Shown: positions 19,392 to 28,940, numbered from the stretch's first letter. The stretch: 61,921 nt of DNA from an uncultured Acidobacteriia bacterium (GCA_903923395.1 CAIXXM010000045.1:1-61921); one strand, 5' to 3'. A program made the numbers and translations. Notes: generated by a model from the sequence alone, not told the origin.

Positions 19392-20753
19392 ATGTCAAAG
19401 AACAACCTTTCCCGCCGTCACTTCTTTTTCGGCTCACTGCTTGCCGGTGCGGTTCCCACCGGTGGCTGGGGCGCGGTAAAAAGCCTGCCCAAGCTCGGCT
19501 ACAAGTCGCCGAATGAAAAGCTGAATATTGCAGCCATTGGCTCCGGCGGCAAGGGACGCAGTGACATCCAGGGGCTTGCACCCACGGAAAACATCGTGGC
19601 CCTTTGCGATGTGGATGAAAAGAACGCGGCCTGGGCCTTCACCAACTTCCCGAACGCGCCCCGCTACAAGGACTTCCGCGTCATGCTCGGTAAAGAGCTG
19701 AAGAATATTGACGCTGTCACGGTCTCCACGCCGGATCACATGCACGGCACCGCGGCCATGTGGGCCATCATGCGGGGCAAACATGTCTACTGCCAGAAGC
19801 CGCTGACCCGCACCGTCTGGGAAGCGCAGGAACTCATGCGGGCGGCGCGCGAATACGGTGTCGCCACGCAGATGGGCAACCAGGGCTACTCGAATGAAGG
19901 GGCGCGCGAGGCGGCGGAGATTTTATGGAGCGGTGCCATCGGTGACGTGAAAGAACTGCACGCCTGGACTAACCGCCCCGGCCCGTATTGGGTGCAGGGG
20001 CCTGACGTGGTGCCGGAACCGGCACCGGTGCCCGCAACACTCGACTGGAACCAGTGGCTGGGTGGTTCGGAAGACCGCCCCTACAGCCCCGCCTATGCGC
20101 CGCGGAAGTGGCGCGGGTATCCCGAATTCGGCTGCGGCGCGATCGGGGACATGGCCTGCCACATCATGGGCACGCCGAATATGGCACTGCGCCTCTCCAC
20201 CACGGCACCGGTCTCGGTGGAATGCATCAAGCAGGTGGGCAAAAGCAAGTACACGTTCCCGCAGGAATCCGTGATCCGTTTTGACTTCCCCGCCCGCGGT
20301 CCCATGCCTCCGGTGAGTGTTTACTGGCATGACGGCTTGAAGGCGCAACCGGAATTCCCGGGCGTGCCCGCTGGCGAACTGCTGGGTGATTCTGACATCA
20401 ACGGCAGCATCTTCATCGGCGACAAAGGCATGATGACTACCGGTTGCTATGGAGAACGCACGCGCCTGGTGCCTGCCTCCAAGATGGCGGACTTCCAACT
20501 CCCCGAACCGACACTCACCCGTTCACCCGGGCATTACCGCGACTGGATTCGCGCCTGCAAGGGCGGCGACCCGGCCTGCTCCAACTTCAACGTTGCGGCC
20601 CCGTTTGTTTCCTGGATGCTGCTCGGCGTGATTGCCATGAAGTTCGAAGGCAAGCTCGAATGGGATGCAACCAAGATGCAGTTCACCAACAACAAGGACG
20701 CCAACCAGTACCTGAAGCCAGTTTTCCGCAAAGGCTGGAAGTTCGCCGGATAA
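19392..20753 (+). CDS. Tat-exported Gfo/Idh/MocA-family oxidoreductase
   Basis: A 453-residue protein with a twin-arginine leader (SRRHFFFGSLLAG). An NAD(P)-binding Rossmann fold begins at LNIAAIGSGGKGRSD. The family's EKP-like catalytic Lys appears in VYCQKPLTRT (about residue 135). The C-terminal alpha/beta domain carries substrate-site residues around GCGAIGDMACH. These enzymes oxidise, reduce or epimerise sugars and cyclitols. Exported members are numerous in Acidobacteriota and Planctomycetes and are thought to carry their cofactor across when folded. GGGAG lies 7 bases before the ATG. Confidence 0.9.
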   Translation: MSKNNLSRRHFFFGSLLAGAVPTGGWGAVKSLPKLGYKSPNEKLNIAAIGSGGKGRSDIQGLAPTENIVALCDVDEKNAAWAFTNFPNAPRYKDFRVMLGKELKNIDAVTVSTPDHMHGTAAMWAIMRGKHVYCQKPLTRTVWEAQELMRAAREYGVATQMGNQGYSNEGAREAAEILWSGAIGDVKELHAWTNRPGPYWVQGPDVVPEPAPVPATLDWNQWLGGSEDRPYSPAYAPRKWRGYPEFGCGAIGDMACHIMGTPNMALRLSTTAPVSVECIKQVGKSKYTFPQESVIRFDFPARGPMPPVSVYWHDGLKAQPEFPGVPAGELLGDSDINGSIFIGDKGMMTTGCYGERTRLVPASKMADFQLPEPTLTRSPGHYRDWIRACKGGDPACSNFNVAAPFVSWMLLGVIAMKFEGKLEWDATKMQFTNNKDANQYLKPVFRKGWKFAG

Positions 20754-20772
20754 GTTTTGGATCGCAGAGGCC

Positions 20773-20798
20773 GCCGTCCCCGGTTCAATGGGGACGGC
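20773..20798. terminator. Bidirectional GC-rich hairpin after the Gfo/Idh gene
   Basis: GCCGTCCCC and GGGGACGGC form a perfect 9-bp stem with an 8-nt loop between converging genes. It is strong but has no T run on either side. Confidence 0.55.
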
Positions 20799-20821
20799 GA
20801 GTCAGTTGTGCGCGTAACGCC

Positions 20822-21370
20822 TCAGCGCACGCCCACTTCGTATTTCTTCAGAATTTCGCCCCAAAGCCCCTTCGCTTCCAGAATCAGCTCACATACTTCC
20901 CGGATCGCGCCCGCGCCACCCGACGCTGCCGTGATGTAGTGCGCCTCGCCCTTCACTTCCTTCCGCGCATTCTGCACGGCAACACCCAGCCCGACGCGGT
21001 GAAAGCACACGATATCGGTGAGGTCATCGCCCACATAGGCAATTTCTTCAGAACTCACACCGGCATCGGCCATGATTTCCTGCAGGATCGGGATCTTTTC
21101 GATGTGGCCCTGATAGACGTACTTCATCTTGGTCTGGCGTGCGCGCTCGCTTGTGGCAGGCGACACGCGGCCGCTGATGACACCGGTATGGATGCCATGC
21201 CAGTTGAGCCACTGCAGGGCAATGCCGTCTGTGGAGTCAAAGCCTTTGGTTTCGGCCATATTGCCGGCATGGTCGGGCACGTTGTAGAGCCGGCCGTCAG
21301 TGAGGACGCCATCGACATCCATCAGCAGCATCTTGATCTTGGAGGCGCGTTCGCGGATTTCTTGTGTCAT
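20822..21370 (-). CDS. KdsC-type HAD phosphatase
   Basis: A 182-residue C0-type HAD hydrolase, homologous to 3-deoxy-manno-octulosonate 8-phosphate phosphatase. Motif I is MDVDGVLTDG, motif II GVISGR, and motif IV GDDLTD. The family forms tetramers and makes Kdo for lipopolysaccharide; related proteins (for example those paired with CMP-NeuAc synthetases) use other sugar acids. No kdsA, kdsB or kdsD is adjacent, so the substrate is uncertain. The start at 21370 has GGAAG upstream. The frame is open further upstream but runs towards hisS without homology. Confidence 0.85.
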   Translation of the reverse strand: MTQEIRERASKIKMLLMDVDGVLTDGRLYNVPDHAGNMAETKGFDSTDGIALQWLNWHGIHTGVISGRVSPATSERARQTKMKYVYQGHIEKIPILQEIMADAGVSSEEIAYVGDDLTDIVCFHRVGLGVAVQNARKEVKGEAHYITAASGGAGAIREVCELILEAKGLWGEILKKYEVGVR

Positions 21371-21441
21371 GAGTTCTTCCAGTTTAGCGGTCTCCCGCAA
21401 CCCGTTCTTCGGACGGATGTTAGCATTGAAGTTTCCCCCAA

Positions 21442-22680
21442 ATGATACGAGCCGTAAAAGGAACACGGGATCTGCTGCCTCCCGACACCGCTGTTTGGAA
21501 CCGTGTCGAGAAGACCGCGCGCGAAGTGTTCCGCGCCTATAACTACCACGAAATCCGCACGCCCATCCTTGAAGAGGAACAACTCTTTGTCCGCGGCGTG
21601 GGCACCGAAACCGACATTGTTTCGAAAGAGATGTATGCCTTCGACGACCACGGCACGCGGCTGGTGCTACGGCCGGAAAACACAGCGTCGGTCATCCGGG
21701 CCTATATCGAACACCGCCTGGACCAGAAGCCGGGAATCCAGAAGCTCTATTACATCGGTCCCATGTTCCGGCGCGAGCGTCCGCAAAAGGGCCGCTACCG
21801 CCAGTTCTTCCAAATTGGCGCGGAAGCCATTGGTTCGGATTCGCCCTTCACTGACGCCGAAGTGATTGAACTCGTCGCGGAAATTCTCAGCCGCGCCGGG
21901 CTCTCCGGTTTCCACATGCTGATCAACTCGGTCGGTTGCAAGGAATGCCGGCCGGTGTTCGTCGCGAAGTTGAAAGAGGCCTTGCAGCCCGTGGCCCCGC
22001 AACTCTGCACGGATTGCCAGCGCCGCACGGAAACGAATCCTCTGCGCGTGCTGGATTGCAAGGTACCCGAAGATCAGCCGCTCATCGATGCGCTGCCTTC
22101 CATCCTGGACAGCCTTTGCGGCATCTGCGCGCCCCACTTTGCAGCAGTGCAGACCTACCTGCAGGACCGCGGTATTCCTTACGAAATCAAACCACGTCTG
22201 GTCCGCGGGCTCGACTATTACATGCGGACGACCTTCGAAGCCGTACACGGCAACCTGGGCGCGCAGAACTCTGTGCTGGGCGGCGGACGTTATGACGGCC
22301 TCGCGGAATCCCTGGGATCGAAAGTTCATTCCCCCGGCATTGGGTTCTCGATTGGCGAAGACCGGTTGGTGATGACCGTGGACGCGGGCGAACCCGAAGT
22401 GCTGGATCTTTTTGTGGCCACGATGGGGAATGCCGCACTCCGGCACGCCGGCTCACTGGCGAAGGAACTGCGCCGGGATGGCCTGTCGGTGGAGGTTTCC
22501 ACGGATGCCAAATTGAAGCGGGCCATGGAACTGGCCAACAAACTCGGAACCCGCTATGTGGCGATTCTGGGTGAGGACGAAATTGCCGCCGGGGAATATT
22601 CGCTCAAGAATATGCTCACCGGCGAACAGGAACGCGTGAAGCGCGAAGATTTATTGCAAAGGATCGGGAAAAAGAACTAA
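21442..22680 (+). CDS. hisS: Histidyl-tRNA synthetase
   Basis: A 412-residue class II synthetase that charges tRNA-His. Motif 2 appears as MFRRERPQKGRYRQFFQ, the HisA-type peptides as LVRGLDYYMRTTFE and GGGRYDGLAESLG, and an anticodon-binding domain occupies the last 90 residues. Length is normal. Its TAA is followed directly by the ATG of aspS, so the two synthetases are cotranscribed, an arrangement seen in several phyla. A 71-bp region upstream separates it from the divergent KdsC-type gene. Confidence 0.97.
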   Translation: MIRAVKGTRDLLPPDTAVWNRVEKTAREVFRAYNYHEIRTPILEEEQLFVRGVGTETDIVSKEMYAFDDHGTRLVLRPENTASVIRAYIEHRLDQKPGIQKLYYIGPMFRRERPQKGRYRQFFQIGAEAIGSDSPFTDAEVIELVAEILSRAGLSGFHMLINSVGCKECRPVFVAKLKEALQPVAPQLCTDCQRRTETNPLRVLDCKVPEDQPLIDALPSILDSLCGICAPHFAAVQTYLQDRGIPYEIKPRLVRGLDYYMRTTFEAVHGNLGAQNSVLGGGRYDGLAESLGSKVHSPGIGFSIGEDRLVMTVDAGEPEVLDLFVATMGNAALRHAGSLAKELRRDGLSVEVSTDAKLKRAMELANKLGTRYVAILGEDEIAAGEYSLKNMLTGEQERVKREDLLQRIGKKN

Positions 22681-24459
22681 ATGCAGGCAGGCGTCCCCTT
22701 AGACTTTCTCGGAGATTTGAAACGCAGCCACAGCTGCGGTGAATTGCGGACCACGGATGTCGGCAATCGTGCGACCCTCATGGGATGGGTGCACCGGCGC
22801 CGCGATCTGGGCGGGGTCCTCTTCCTGCACCTGCGCGACCGCGACGGCATCACGCAGATCGTCATCCGCGACAATCCCGCGCTCGTCGCGAAGACGGACT
22901 TGATTCGCAGCGAGTTCGTGATCGCCGTCGAAGGCGTGGTGGAACTGCGCAGCAAAGAGACCATCAATCCGAATCTGGCGACAGGCGAAGTCGACCTGAT
23001 TGCTGACAAAATCTACATCCTGAACGAATCGCGCACGCCGCCGTTCCCGATGGAAGATAACGTCAACGTGTCCGAAGAGGCCCGCCTGAAATACCGCTAT
23101 GTGGATCTGCGGCGGCCGCAGATGCAGCGCAATGTAATTCTGCGCTCGAAGATCGCCTTCGCGGTCCGGCAGCATCTTGATTCGCTGGGCTTCCTCGAAA
23201 TCGAAACACCTTTCATGACGCGTTCCACCCCGGAAGGCGCGCGCGATTATCTGGTGCCGAGCCGTGTGAATCCAGGAACGTTTTACGCGCTGCCGCAATC
23301 GCCGCAGATCTTCAAGCAGTTGCTCATGGTGGGCGGTTACGACAAGTACTTCCAGATTGTGCGCTGCTTCCGCGATGAGGACCTGCGCGCGGACCGTCAA
23401 CCGGAGTTCACGCAGATCGATCTGGAGATGAGCTTCCCGCAACAGGAGACCATCTTCGGCGTGATTGAGCCGCTGATGGTGAAGGCTTGCGCCGTGGCCG
23501 GGATCGAAGTGAATGCCCCGTTTGTGCGGCTGACCTATCACGAGGCCATGCAGCAATACGGCATCGACAAGCCCGACCGCCGCATTCCGCCGATGACGCA
23601 GGTGAACCATCTGTTCGAAGGTTCCGGACTCTTCAGCAATGATCTGCCGCTGATGTTGATCCGCATCCCCAAGGTGGGCGCGATCAGCCGCAGCGAACGC
23701 GATTCCATCAAAGCGTGGGGCACGGAAAAAGGCGTCCGCGTCTTTGATGACCCCAAGCGTTTGGACCGTGACTTCCCGGAAGCGATGGCGAAGGCGCGCG
23801 AACTCGCCGGTGTGGAACCCGATGATCTCGTGATCCTGGCCAGCTGGGCGGGTGAACCCACCGGGCACCGCCCGGAATACACGGTGTATCAGATCTGCGG
23901 TGCGCTGCGCCTGCAACTCGCACAGAAGTATGCTGACAAGCACGGCTGCTTCGCGGCGGGCCGTTTTGAGTTCCTGTGGGTCGTTGACTTCCCGATGTTT
24001 GAGTGGAATGAGGAGGATGAACGCTGGGTAGCCGCGCATCATCCGTTCACGTCCGTGTTGGATGAAGATCTCGACAAGCTGGTCACGGACCGGGCGCATT
24101 GCCGCGCGAAGTCGTATGACCTGGTGCTGAACGGGGTCGAATTGGGCTCGGGATCGATTCGTATCCACCGGCGCGATGTGCAGTCGAAGGTGTTTGATGC
24201 CCTCGGCTTCAGCGATGAGGAAGCCCGCAAGCGCTTCGGCTTCCTGCTGGATGCGCTGGAATATGGCGCTCCTCCCCATGGTGGTCTGGCGCTTGGCCTG
24301 GACCGTATCGTGATGCTGCTTTGCGGTGAGACTTCGATCCGGGACGTGATTCCCTTCCCCAAGACGGCAAAGGGCACGGATTTGATGTGTGAGGCTCCGA
24401 ACGAAGTGCCCGCGAAGTTGCTGCGGGATCTTGGCATCGGGCTCCTCAAGAAGAGCTAA
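22681..24459 (+). CDS. aspS: Aspartyl-tRNA synthetase (bacterial type)
   Basis: A 592-residue class IIb synthetase with an N-terminal OB-fold anticodon domain ([20 protein letters not shown]), class II motifs 1 and 2 ([17 protein letters not shown]), the bacterial GAD insertion, and motif 3 ([12 protein letters not shown]). The ATG at 22681 directly abuts the hisS stop. A downstream TTG at 22717, with GGAG just before it, would give a product 12 residues shorter that begins where homology usually starts. Whether it also charges tRNA-Asn depends on gatCAB presence elsewhere. Confidence 0.96.
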   Translation: MQAGVPLDFLGDLKRSHSCGELRTTDVGNRATLMGWVHRRRDLGGVLFLHLRDRDGITQIVIRDNPALVAKTDLIRSEFVIAVEGVVELRSKETINPNLATGEVDLIADKIYILNESRTPPFPMEDNVNVSEEARLKYRYVDLRRPQMQRNVILRSKIAFAVRQHLDSLGFLEIETPFMTRSTPEGARDYLVPSRVNPGTFYALPQSPQIFKQLLMVGGYDKYFQIVRCFRDEDLRADRQPEFTQIDLEMSFPQQETIFGVIEPLMVKACAVAGIEVNAPFVRLTYHEAMQQYGIDKPDRRIPPMTQVNHLFEGSGLFSNDLPLMLIRIPKVGAISRSERDSIKAWGTEKGVRVFDDPKRLDRDFPEAMAKARELAGVEPDDLVILASWAGEPTGHRPEYTVYQICGALRLQLAQKYADKHGCFAAGRFEFLWVVDFPMFEWNEEDERWVAAHHPFTSVLDEDLDKLVTDRAHCRAKSYDLVLNGVELGSGSIRIHRRDVQSKVFDALGFSDEEARKRFGFLLDALEYGAPPHGGLALGLDRIVMLLCGETSIRDVIPFPKTAKGTDLMCEAPNEVPAKLLRDLGIGLLKKS

Positions 24460-24465
24460 CGGCTT

Positions 24466-25008
24466 ATGGCACGGCTGGGTCTATTCTGTGGTTCGGCGAC
24501 TGGTGCCAAACTGGCGTATGGAGCGGCTGCGCGTGAAGTCGGCCGCTTGCTGGCCCAAAACGGGATCGGTCTGGTTTACGGCGGCAGTCATCTTGGCCTG
24601 ATGGGCATGGCTGCCGACGCGTGCCTGGAAGCAGGCGGCGAGGTGATCGGGGTGATGCCGAAGTTCATGGTGAGCCGCGAGATCGCACACAAAGGATTGA
24701 CCGAACTGCACATCGTGGGCAGCATGCACGAGCGCAAGGCGATGATGGCGGAGTTATCCGACGCCTTCCTCGCCCTGCCGGGCGGTTTCGGAACGCTCGA
24801 TGAGTTCTGCGAGATTGTGACCTGGGCGCAGATCAAGATTCATTCCAAGCCTTTCGGCGTACTGAACGTGGAAGGGTTCTACAACCACTTCCTGCTGCAG
24901 GCCGATGTGGCGGAGCGCGAGGGCTTTGTGAAGACGTACCACCGTGACATCCTGCTGGCGAGCGATGATGTTACCGATATGCTGACGGCTTTGTTCCCGG
25001 TGCGGTAG
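24466..25008 (+). CDS. LOG-family phosphoribohydrolase (Rossmann fold)
   Basis: A 180-residue protein of the TIGR00730/LOG family (once annotated as lysine decarboxylase). It has the LFCGSATGA N-terminal loop, the GLVYGGSHLGLMG segment and the diagnostic PGGFGTLDE motif. Characterised members release free cytokinin base from nucleoside 5'-monophosphates, or hydrolyse AMP; in bacteria they probably salvage or clear modified nucleotides. It follows aspS by 6 bp, so it belongs to the hisS-aspS transcript. It overlaps the convergent racemase-like gene by 38 bp. Confidence 0.9.
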   Translation: MARLGLFCGSATGAKLAYGAAAREVGRLLAQNGIGLVYGGSHLGLMGMAADACLEAGGEVIGVMPKFMVSREIAHKGLTELHIVGSMHERKAMMAELSDAFLALPGGFGTLDEFCEIVTWAQIKIHSKPFGVLNVEGFYNHFLLQADVAEREGFVKTYHRDILLASDDVTDMLTALFPVR

Positions 25009-25684
25009 GTGCACAGGCGGTTGCCAGTTTGACTATCGCGTCAACGTGAATCCCCGCGCAATCCACCAGTGGAAATTCGGACGTTTTCTCGTGGAAGGCA
25101 AGGGCAAGGTCAGTGCCGCCAAGCATGACGGCTTCGGCACCGAAGTCCTGCACCAACTTCCGGGAAGCTGTGTGGAAAATCGCGCGCTGTTCATCAGTGA
25201 CGACACCGGCGGATGCCATGGCGACGTAAGCCTGGTGGACTTGGTCGAGATCCTGTCCAGAAGGTGGGATGATTTCGGCCGTGTGGATGCCGCCGTAGAA
25301 TTTCGTTTCCATCACAGTTCGCGTACCGAGGATGGCGACGCGGCGGAGCCCCCGCGCTGCTACGGAACGGCTGACTTCCGAAATCATATTTACGACGTGC
25401 AATGGAGAAATGGCTTCGAATTCTTGAATGCAGAAGTGTCCGGCGATAGACGTGACCACTACACATTCCGCACCTGCCGCAACCAGCCGGTCTGTGAGGC
25501 GGCTGTAGATAGCGACTTGAGCCGCGGTGTTATTAGCGGTCAGATTGCCAAGGAGAGTGGGGGTATCGGCATGTACGATGGTCAGTTCCAGCGCGACGTT
25601 CTTTGCGGCGAAGGTTGAAATCAGACGACGGTAGTAATAGTCCGTGGCGGCGGGGCCGATGCCGCCGATCAAGCCGATATGCAT
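24971..25684 (-). CDS. Asp/Glu racemase-family protein with altered catalytic positions
   Basis: A 237-residue protein with the family start MHIGLIGGIGPAATDYYYRR and the late segment FPLVDCAGIHVDAIV. In the family the two catalytic thiol regions are CNTxH and GCTE. Here the first reads VTSIAGH (Thr78/Ser79) and the second LGGTD (Gly190 where Cys is expected). A Cys appears instead at 209. E. coli YgeA is already atypical at the first site but keeps the GCTE Cys. Racemase activity is therefore doubtful, and another role for the fold is possible. It is monocistronic and overlaps the LOG gene. Confidence 0.8.
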   Translation of the reverse strand: MHIGLIGGIGPAATDYYYRRLISTFAAKNVALELTIVHADTPTLLGNLTANNTAAQVAIYSRLTDRLVAAGAECVVVTSIAGHFCIQEFEAISPLHVVNMISEVSRSVAARGLRRVAILGTRTVMETKFYGGIHTAEIIPPSGQDLDQVHQAYVAMASAGVVTDEQRAIFHTASRKLVQDFGAEAVMLGGTDLALAFHEKTSEFPLVDCAGIHVDAIVKLATACAPTAPGTKPSAYR

Positions 25685-25771
25685 GGGTTTGTATGAGTGT
25701 GAAGTGCGGGTGTCGTTTCGAGTCTAAGTGCTTGATTTCATGCCACGGCTTCACGCGGATGCACACGGATT

Positions 25772-27094
25772 CTAGGGGGCGGGTTGGGTACTCTCAGTTG
25801 ACGCAAGTTGCATCGGGAGAATGCCGCACTCCTGCGCTCCGTCAAAATCGAGCAGTTCGCGGAAGGTTCCTTCGATAATCCGCACGGCATTGCCCATTTC
25901 GTGGAGCCAGTTGGCCCAGAACTGGTCAATGGTGGGAACCTGTTTGGTCTGCTTGATTTCCCTGAGGATGTCCTTCTTGAAGGCCGGAATGTTGAAGCCG
26001 CGCAGCAGTGCCGCGCCCGCATCGGTCAGATTGATGCGGTCATTCACGTCCACGCAGAGAAGATCTTTGCGGAAGGTATACTCCTCGCCCTTCTTCGTCA
26101 CGGCGGAGATGACCTCCTGCAGGCGGATGGACCCGGAGAGGATCTTCGCATCGTTGGTCATGCCGAGCAGCGTGGTGGCAGTCGTCGGGGGCTTGACGGC
26201 AAGCGGCGGACTGGCGTCATGCATGGCGATCAGTGCGGGTCCGGCGATGCCGAGCCAGAGGTCATTGGAAAGCTGGGTCATCGAGAAGAAATTGGCGACG
26301 ATGGATTCCAGTTCCTTATCTTCCAGCTTCTCGATTTCGCTAGGCTTAAAGCGGGTCGCTTCGTCAGCGCGCCGCTGAAAGTCGCTCTGGTACTGCGTGT
26401 TCTCGTAGAGCTTGTTCAGGATTTCAGCGGGCCAGTGGGGGCGGCCGGGATAAGTCCAGGCCACAGGGAAAACGTCGGCCCCAAGCAACCGCAGGCGAAC
26501 GGCGATCTTGTTGATGAGTTCTTTGTTCGTGCTCTCGATATAGACGCGGCCGTCATTGAAATCGAGCAGCACGGGGACCTGTTTGCGGATGGCGGCGGTG
26601 ATGCCTGCAGCGTCCTGGTCAATGGAGGACTTGTCGCTGGCCTGCAGGAATTTGTAAGGCCGGTCCATGGCGCGGTAGGATCGCTGTTCTTTGATGGAGG
26701 CGACGTCACTCACGTCCTTCCACTCATTGGAGACGGCCCAGAAGCCGTACCAGGGCATGGAGGCATGGAGGCGGAATTCGGCCTCGGAGGCGCCATAGCC
26801 ATTGCAATCCAGAATTTCGGGCGCAAGCACGATGGCGGCCCGCTCTTCGGGTGTCGCGGAGGCGTACTTTGCCAGTTCTCCTTCGAATTCGGCGGCCAGG
26901 GCATGTTCTTCGTCGAGCCGGGGTCCGCTGAAGGGGTTGATGCCGACGGTGTCCGTATTGAAATAGCGGGTCAGGGCGGAGGCTGCAAGCTGGGAATCGG
27001 CAAGCATGGCCGACCTGTCATATAGCGTGGAGATAAAGGTGTCGAATGACTCTTTGCCGAGCCCGAGAATGGCCCACGTACCGCGTCCAAACAT
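25772..27094 (-). CDS. Unrecognised 440-residue cytosolic protein
   Basis: I do not recognise the family. There is no signal peptide or membrane helix. The N-terminal 80 residues are helical. A mixed alpha/beta middle part contains FNDGRVYIES and a LRLLGADVFPVAW segment. The C-terminal third includes a conserved-looking LCVDVNDRINLTDAGAALLRGF region and ends in a short Pro/Thr tail. Codon use matches its neighbours, so this looks like a native gene. It begins 246 bp from the PEP-CTERM-like gene cluster and 87 bp from the racemase-like gene, both on the same strand, but without evidence of an operon. Confidence 0.75.
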   Translation of the reverse strand: MFGRGTWAILGLGKESFDTFISTLYDRSAMLADSQLAASALTRYFNTDTVGINPFSGPRLDEEHALAAEFEGELAKYASATPEERAAIVLAPEILDCNGYGASEAEFRLHASMPWYGFWAVSNEWKDVSDVASIKEQRSYRAMDRPYKFLQASDKSSIDQDAAGITAAIRKQVPVLLDFNDGRVYIESTNKELINKIAVRLRLLGADVFPVAWTYPGRPHWPAEILNKLYENTQYQSDFQRRADEATRFKPSEIEKLEDKELESIVANFFSMTQLSNDLWLGIAGPALIAMHDASPPLAVKPPTTATTLLGMTNDAKILSGSIRLQEVISAVTKKGEEYTFRKDLLCVDVNDRINLTDAGAALLRGFNIPAFKKDILREIKQTKQVPTIDQFWANWLHEMGNAVRIIEGTFRELLDFDGAQECGILPMQLASTESTQPAP

Positions 27095-27287
27095 GCGAAA
27101 ATTCCCTAACTTTTGGTCTTTACTGGGGTGGAGTGGAGCGAGCCGGAAGGGAGGAAGAACAGGACTGGTCCCTTAACGTTCGGGCCCACGCCCCATGCGC
27201 CTGTTGGGGCCGGCGCGTGACCTCTTCCCTTTTGTACCATGCAGCGGCTTTGCGCTGCGGATCGCAGGAAATGGCGGGCAGGAAAGG

Positions 27288-27318
27288 AAAAGGCCCCACA
27301 ACGGTAGCGGGGCCTTTT
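27288..27318 (-). terminator. Rho-independent terminator of paralogue 1
   Basis: AAAAGGCCCC and GGGGCCTTTT form a perfect 10-bp stem with an 11-nt loop, 20 bp beyond the stop codon on the minus strand. Flanking A and T runs make it symmetrical, so it may work in both directions. Confidence 0.85.
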
Positions 27319-27339
27319 CGAAGACAGCAAGCAGAGGGT

Positions 27340-27930
27340 TTAGTTCCGCTGCGTGGAGCGGCGCTTGCGGCGGATCTTGAGGAACCCCCAAGCTCCAGCC
27401 ATCGCACCGAGCAGACCGGTGTAGGCAGGTTCCGGGGCGACCGCTTCATTGACGAGAGCGCCGGTCAGGTAAGTGCAACAGCCAGCGCCACCCCATTCCA
27501 CTTGACCAAGGGTGCTTGGCGTGAATGAAATGAATGCCGTAGTGGGATCGTCGAGCAACGAGGCTACACCCGAGAAAAGCACGCCGACCGTGTAGGAACT
27601 CCGAAACATCGAAGAACCGGCATTTCCGGTCACCAGTTCCGCGGAAGTTGCCTGGAACGAGAAATCGCCCCTTCCGTTCTGGCCTAGAACCGCCCCGTCT
27701 GCGGAGTTGATATCCAGAATCCAGGAATTGGGGCCACTAAACTCCTGGATCTACAGATGAAAGCCATCGACAGTATTCGTCGATGGATTGAGGTTAAAGC
27801 TGCCGGTCACGTTGCCTTGATTACCGTTCACGGTGTTGGAAAACGTCCAGGTAATCTCTGCTTTGCCGGGAATCGCCAACAAAGAGCAGGCGAACAGGGG
27901 TACTGCGAACAGCCGTAGGGAATTGCGCAT
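27340..27930 (-). pseudogene. PEP-CTERM-like secreted protein, paralogue 1, interrupted by an amber codon
   Basis: The reading frame begins at ATG 27930 (AAGGACC upstream) with a signal peptide and runs in one phase to TAA 27340. It is broken only by TAG at 27751-27753. The flanking residues read GFHL-stop-IQEFSGPNSWILDIN, and the same region of paralogue 3 reads FDIQINVNTNQYILDIN. The stop therefore replaces a residue in an otherwise intact protein; a single C-to-T change of CAG (Gln) would explain it. The C-terminal part keeps GAGCCTYLTGA, then PEP, a hydrophobic stretch and RRKRR. Without readthrough only a 59-residue fragment is made. Confidence 0.8.
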
Positions 27931-28125
27931 CAAAGGTCCTTATCGTGTTGTGTGCGATATGCACCGGATGCCGCCAGGAAGGACTATGGACTGATGGGAA
28001 CACAAATACAGGGCACGAAGGGAAAGGTCCAGCAGTTGAAGTCAGTGAGAGTGAACGGCAAGCCGGTTTTGAAGCGCGCCACTGAAACGCGGTGCTACCA
28101 GTGCAACTACTGCCCAGCAAAAAGG

Positions 28126-28154
28126 AAAAGGCCCCGCACGGTGGCAGGGCTTTT
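28126..28154 (-). terminator. Terminator of paralogue 2
   Basis: A GC-rich hairpin (GCCCCGC with GGCAGGGC, slightly imperfect) is flanked by AAAAG and CTTTT, 20 bp past the stop of paralogue 2. It is clearly related in sequence to the hairpins behind paralogues 1 and 3. Confidence 0.75.
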
Positions 28155-28174
28155 CGAAGACGACCGGCTGCAAT

Positions 28175-28735
28175 TTAGCTTTTGGCTGCGGCTCGGCGTT
28201 TGCGGCGAAGGTTGGTGAAACCCCACGCTCCTGCCATGGCCGCGAGGACTCCAGTGTAGGCAGGTTCCGGAGCAACCGCTTCATTGACGATGGCACCAGT
28301 GGAGTAGTTGCAGCAGCCGTCCCCGCGGGAGACGATGTCCACGCTGCCGGCGAAGGTGATGGAGGCGGTAGCGGGGTTGTCCAGTGCCGCCACCGCGGGA
28401 CTGAAATTCAGGAACAGGGTGTAAGCGCCTTTGAAGACATTCTCCGCGGCGATTTCCGCATTGGTGGCTGTGATGGTGAAGTTGCCGCCGCCAACGTTGG
28501 AGACCGTTGAGCCGTCAGCCGAGCTCACGTGCAGGATGTTGCTGGGGGTGTAGATCAGTTGCAGATCGAAGTTTTGCAACTGGTTGGTGGTTTCATCGAT
28601 CGTGAACGAACCGGTGAGAGGGGTGGTGCCGAAGGTTACATTGGAGAGCACCCAGGTGATCTCTGCCTTGCCCGGCATCGCCGCGAGAAAACAGGCGAAC
28701 AGGGGGAGTACGAATAGCCGTTTCGAAATGTGCAT
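28175..28735 (-). CDS. PEP-CTERM-like secreted protein, paralogue 2
   Basis: A 186-residue protein: signal peptide (RLFVLPLFACFLAAMPGKA), a beta-rich Thr/Asn/Ser-rich body, a paired-Cys motif (GDGCCNYSTGA), and a C-terminal tail of APEP, hydrophobic TGVLAAMAGAWGF and basic RRKRR. That tail fits the PEP-CTERM exosortase signal, in which the tail is cleaved and the protein anchored or exported. No exosortase is in the window. Function of the body is unknown; related proteins are often matrix or surface components. Its last 38 residues are identical to those of paralogue 3. Confidence 0.85.
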   Translation of the reverse strand: MHISKRLFVLPLFACFLAAMPGKAEITWVLSNVTFGTTPLTGSFTIDETTNQLQNFDLQLIYTPSNILHVSSADGSTVSNVGGGNFTITATNAEIAAENVFKGAYTLFLNFSPAVAALDNPATASITFAGSVDIVSRGDGCCNYSTGAIVNEAVAPEPAYTGVLAAMAGAWGFTNLRRKRRAAAKS

Positions 28736-28940
28736 TGCTTGGAGAGATCCTTACGAGAATTTGGGGTGCTGTAGGCACAGGATGCCGCCAAGGTGGAGCT
28801 GTGTCCCTAGTAGACCATAGTTGTGTTCCTGTTTCGGGCGCAGGAAGAGGTCCGTTTTACTGTGAGTGGAAGGAAGAGAGGAATGCTGGGGATTGGCTGA
28901 ACTGATTCGCTTCCGGGCCACACGCACCATAACAATTAGA

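Noticed and set aside
22699-24279. Long open frame antisense to aspS
   Set aside because: Arg/His-rich composition with no domain; aspS is complete on the plus strand.
25772-27094. RdgC-like recombination protein
   Set aside because: Only a vague resemblance in one beta-rich segment; no diagnostic RdgC motif is visible.
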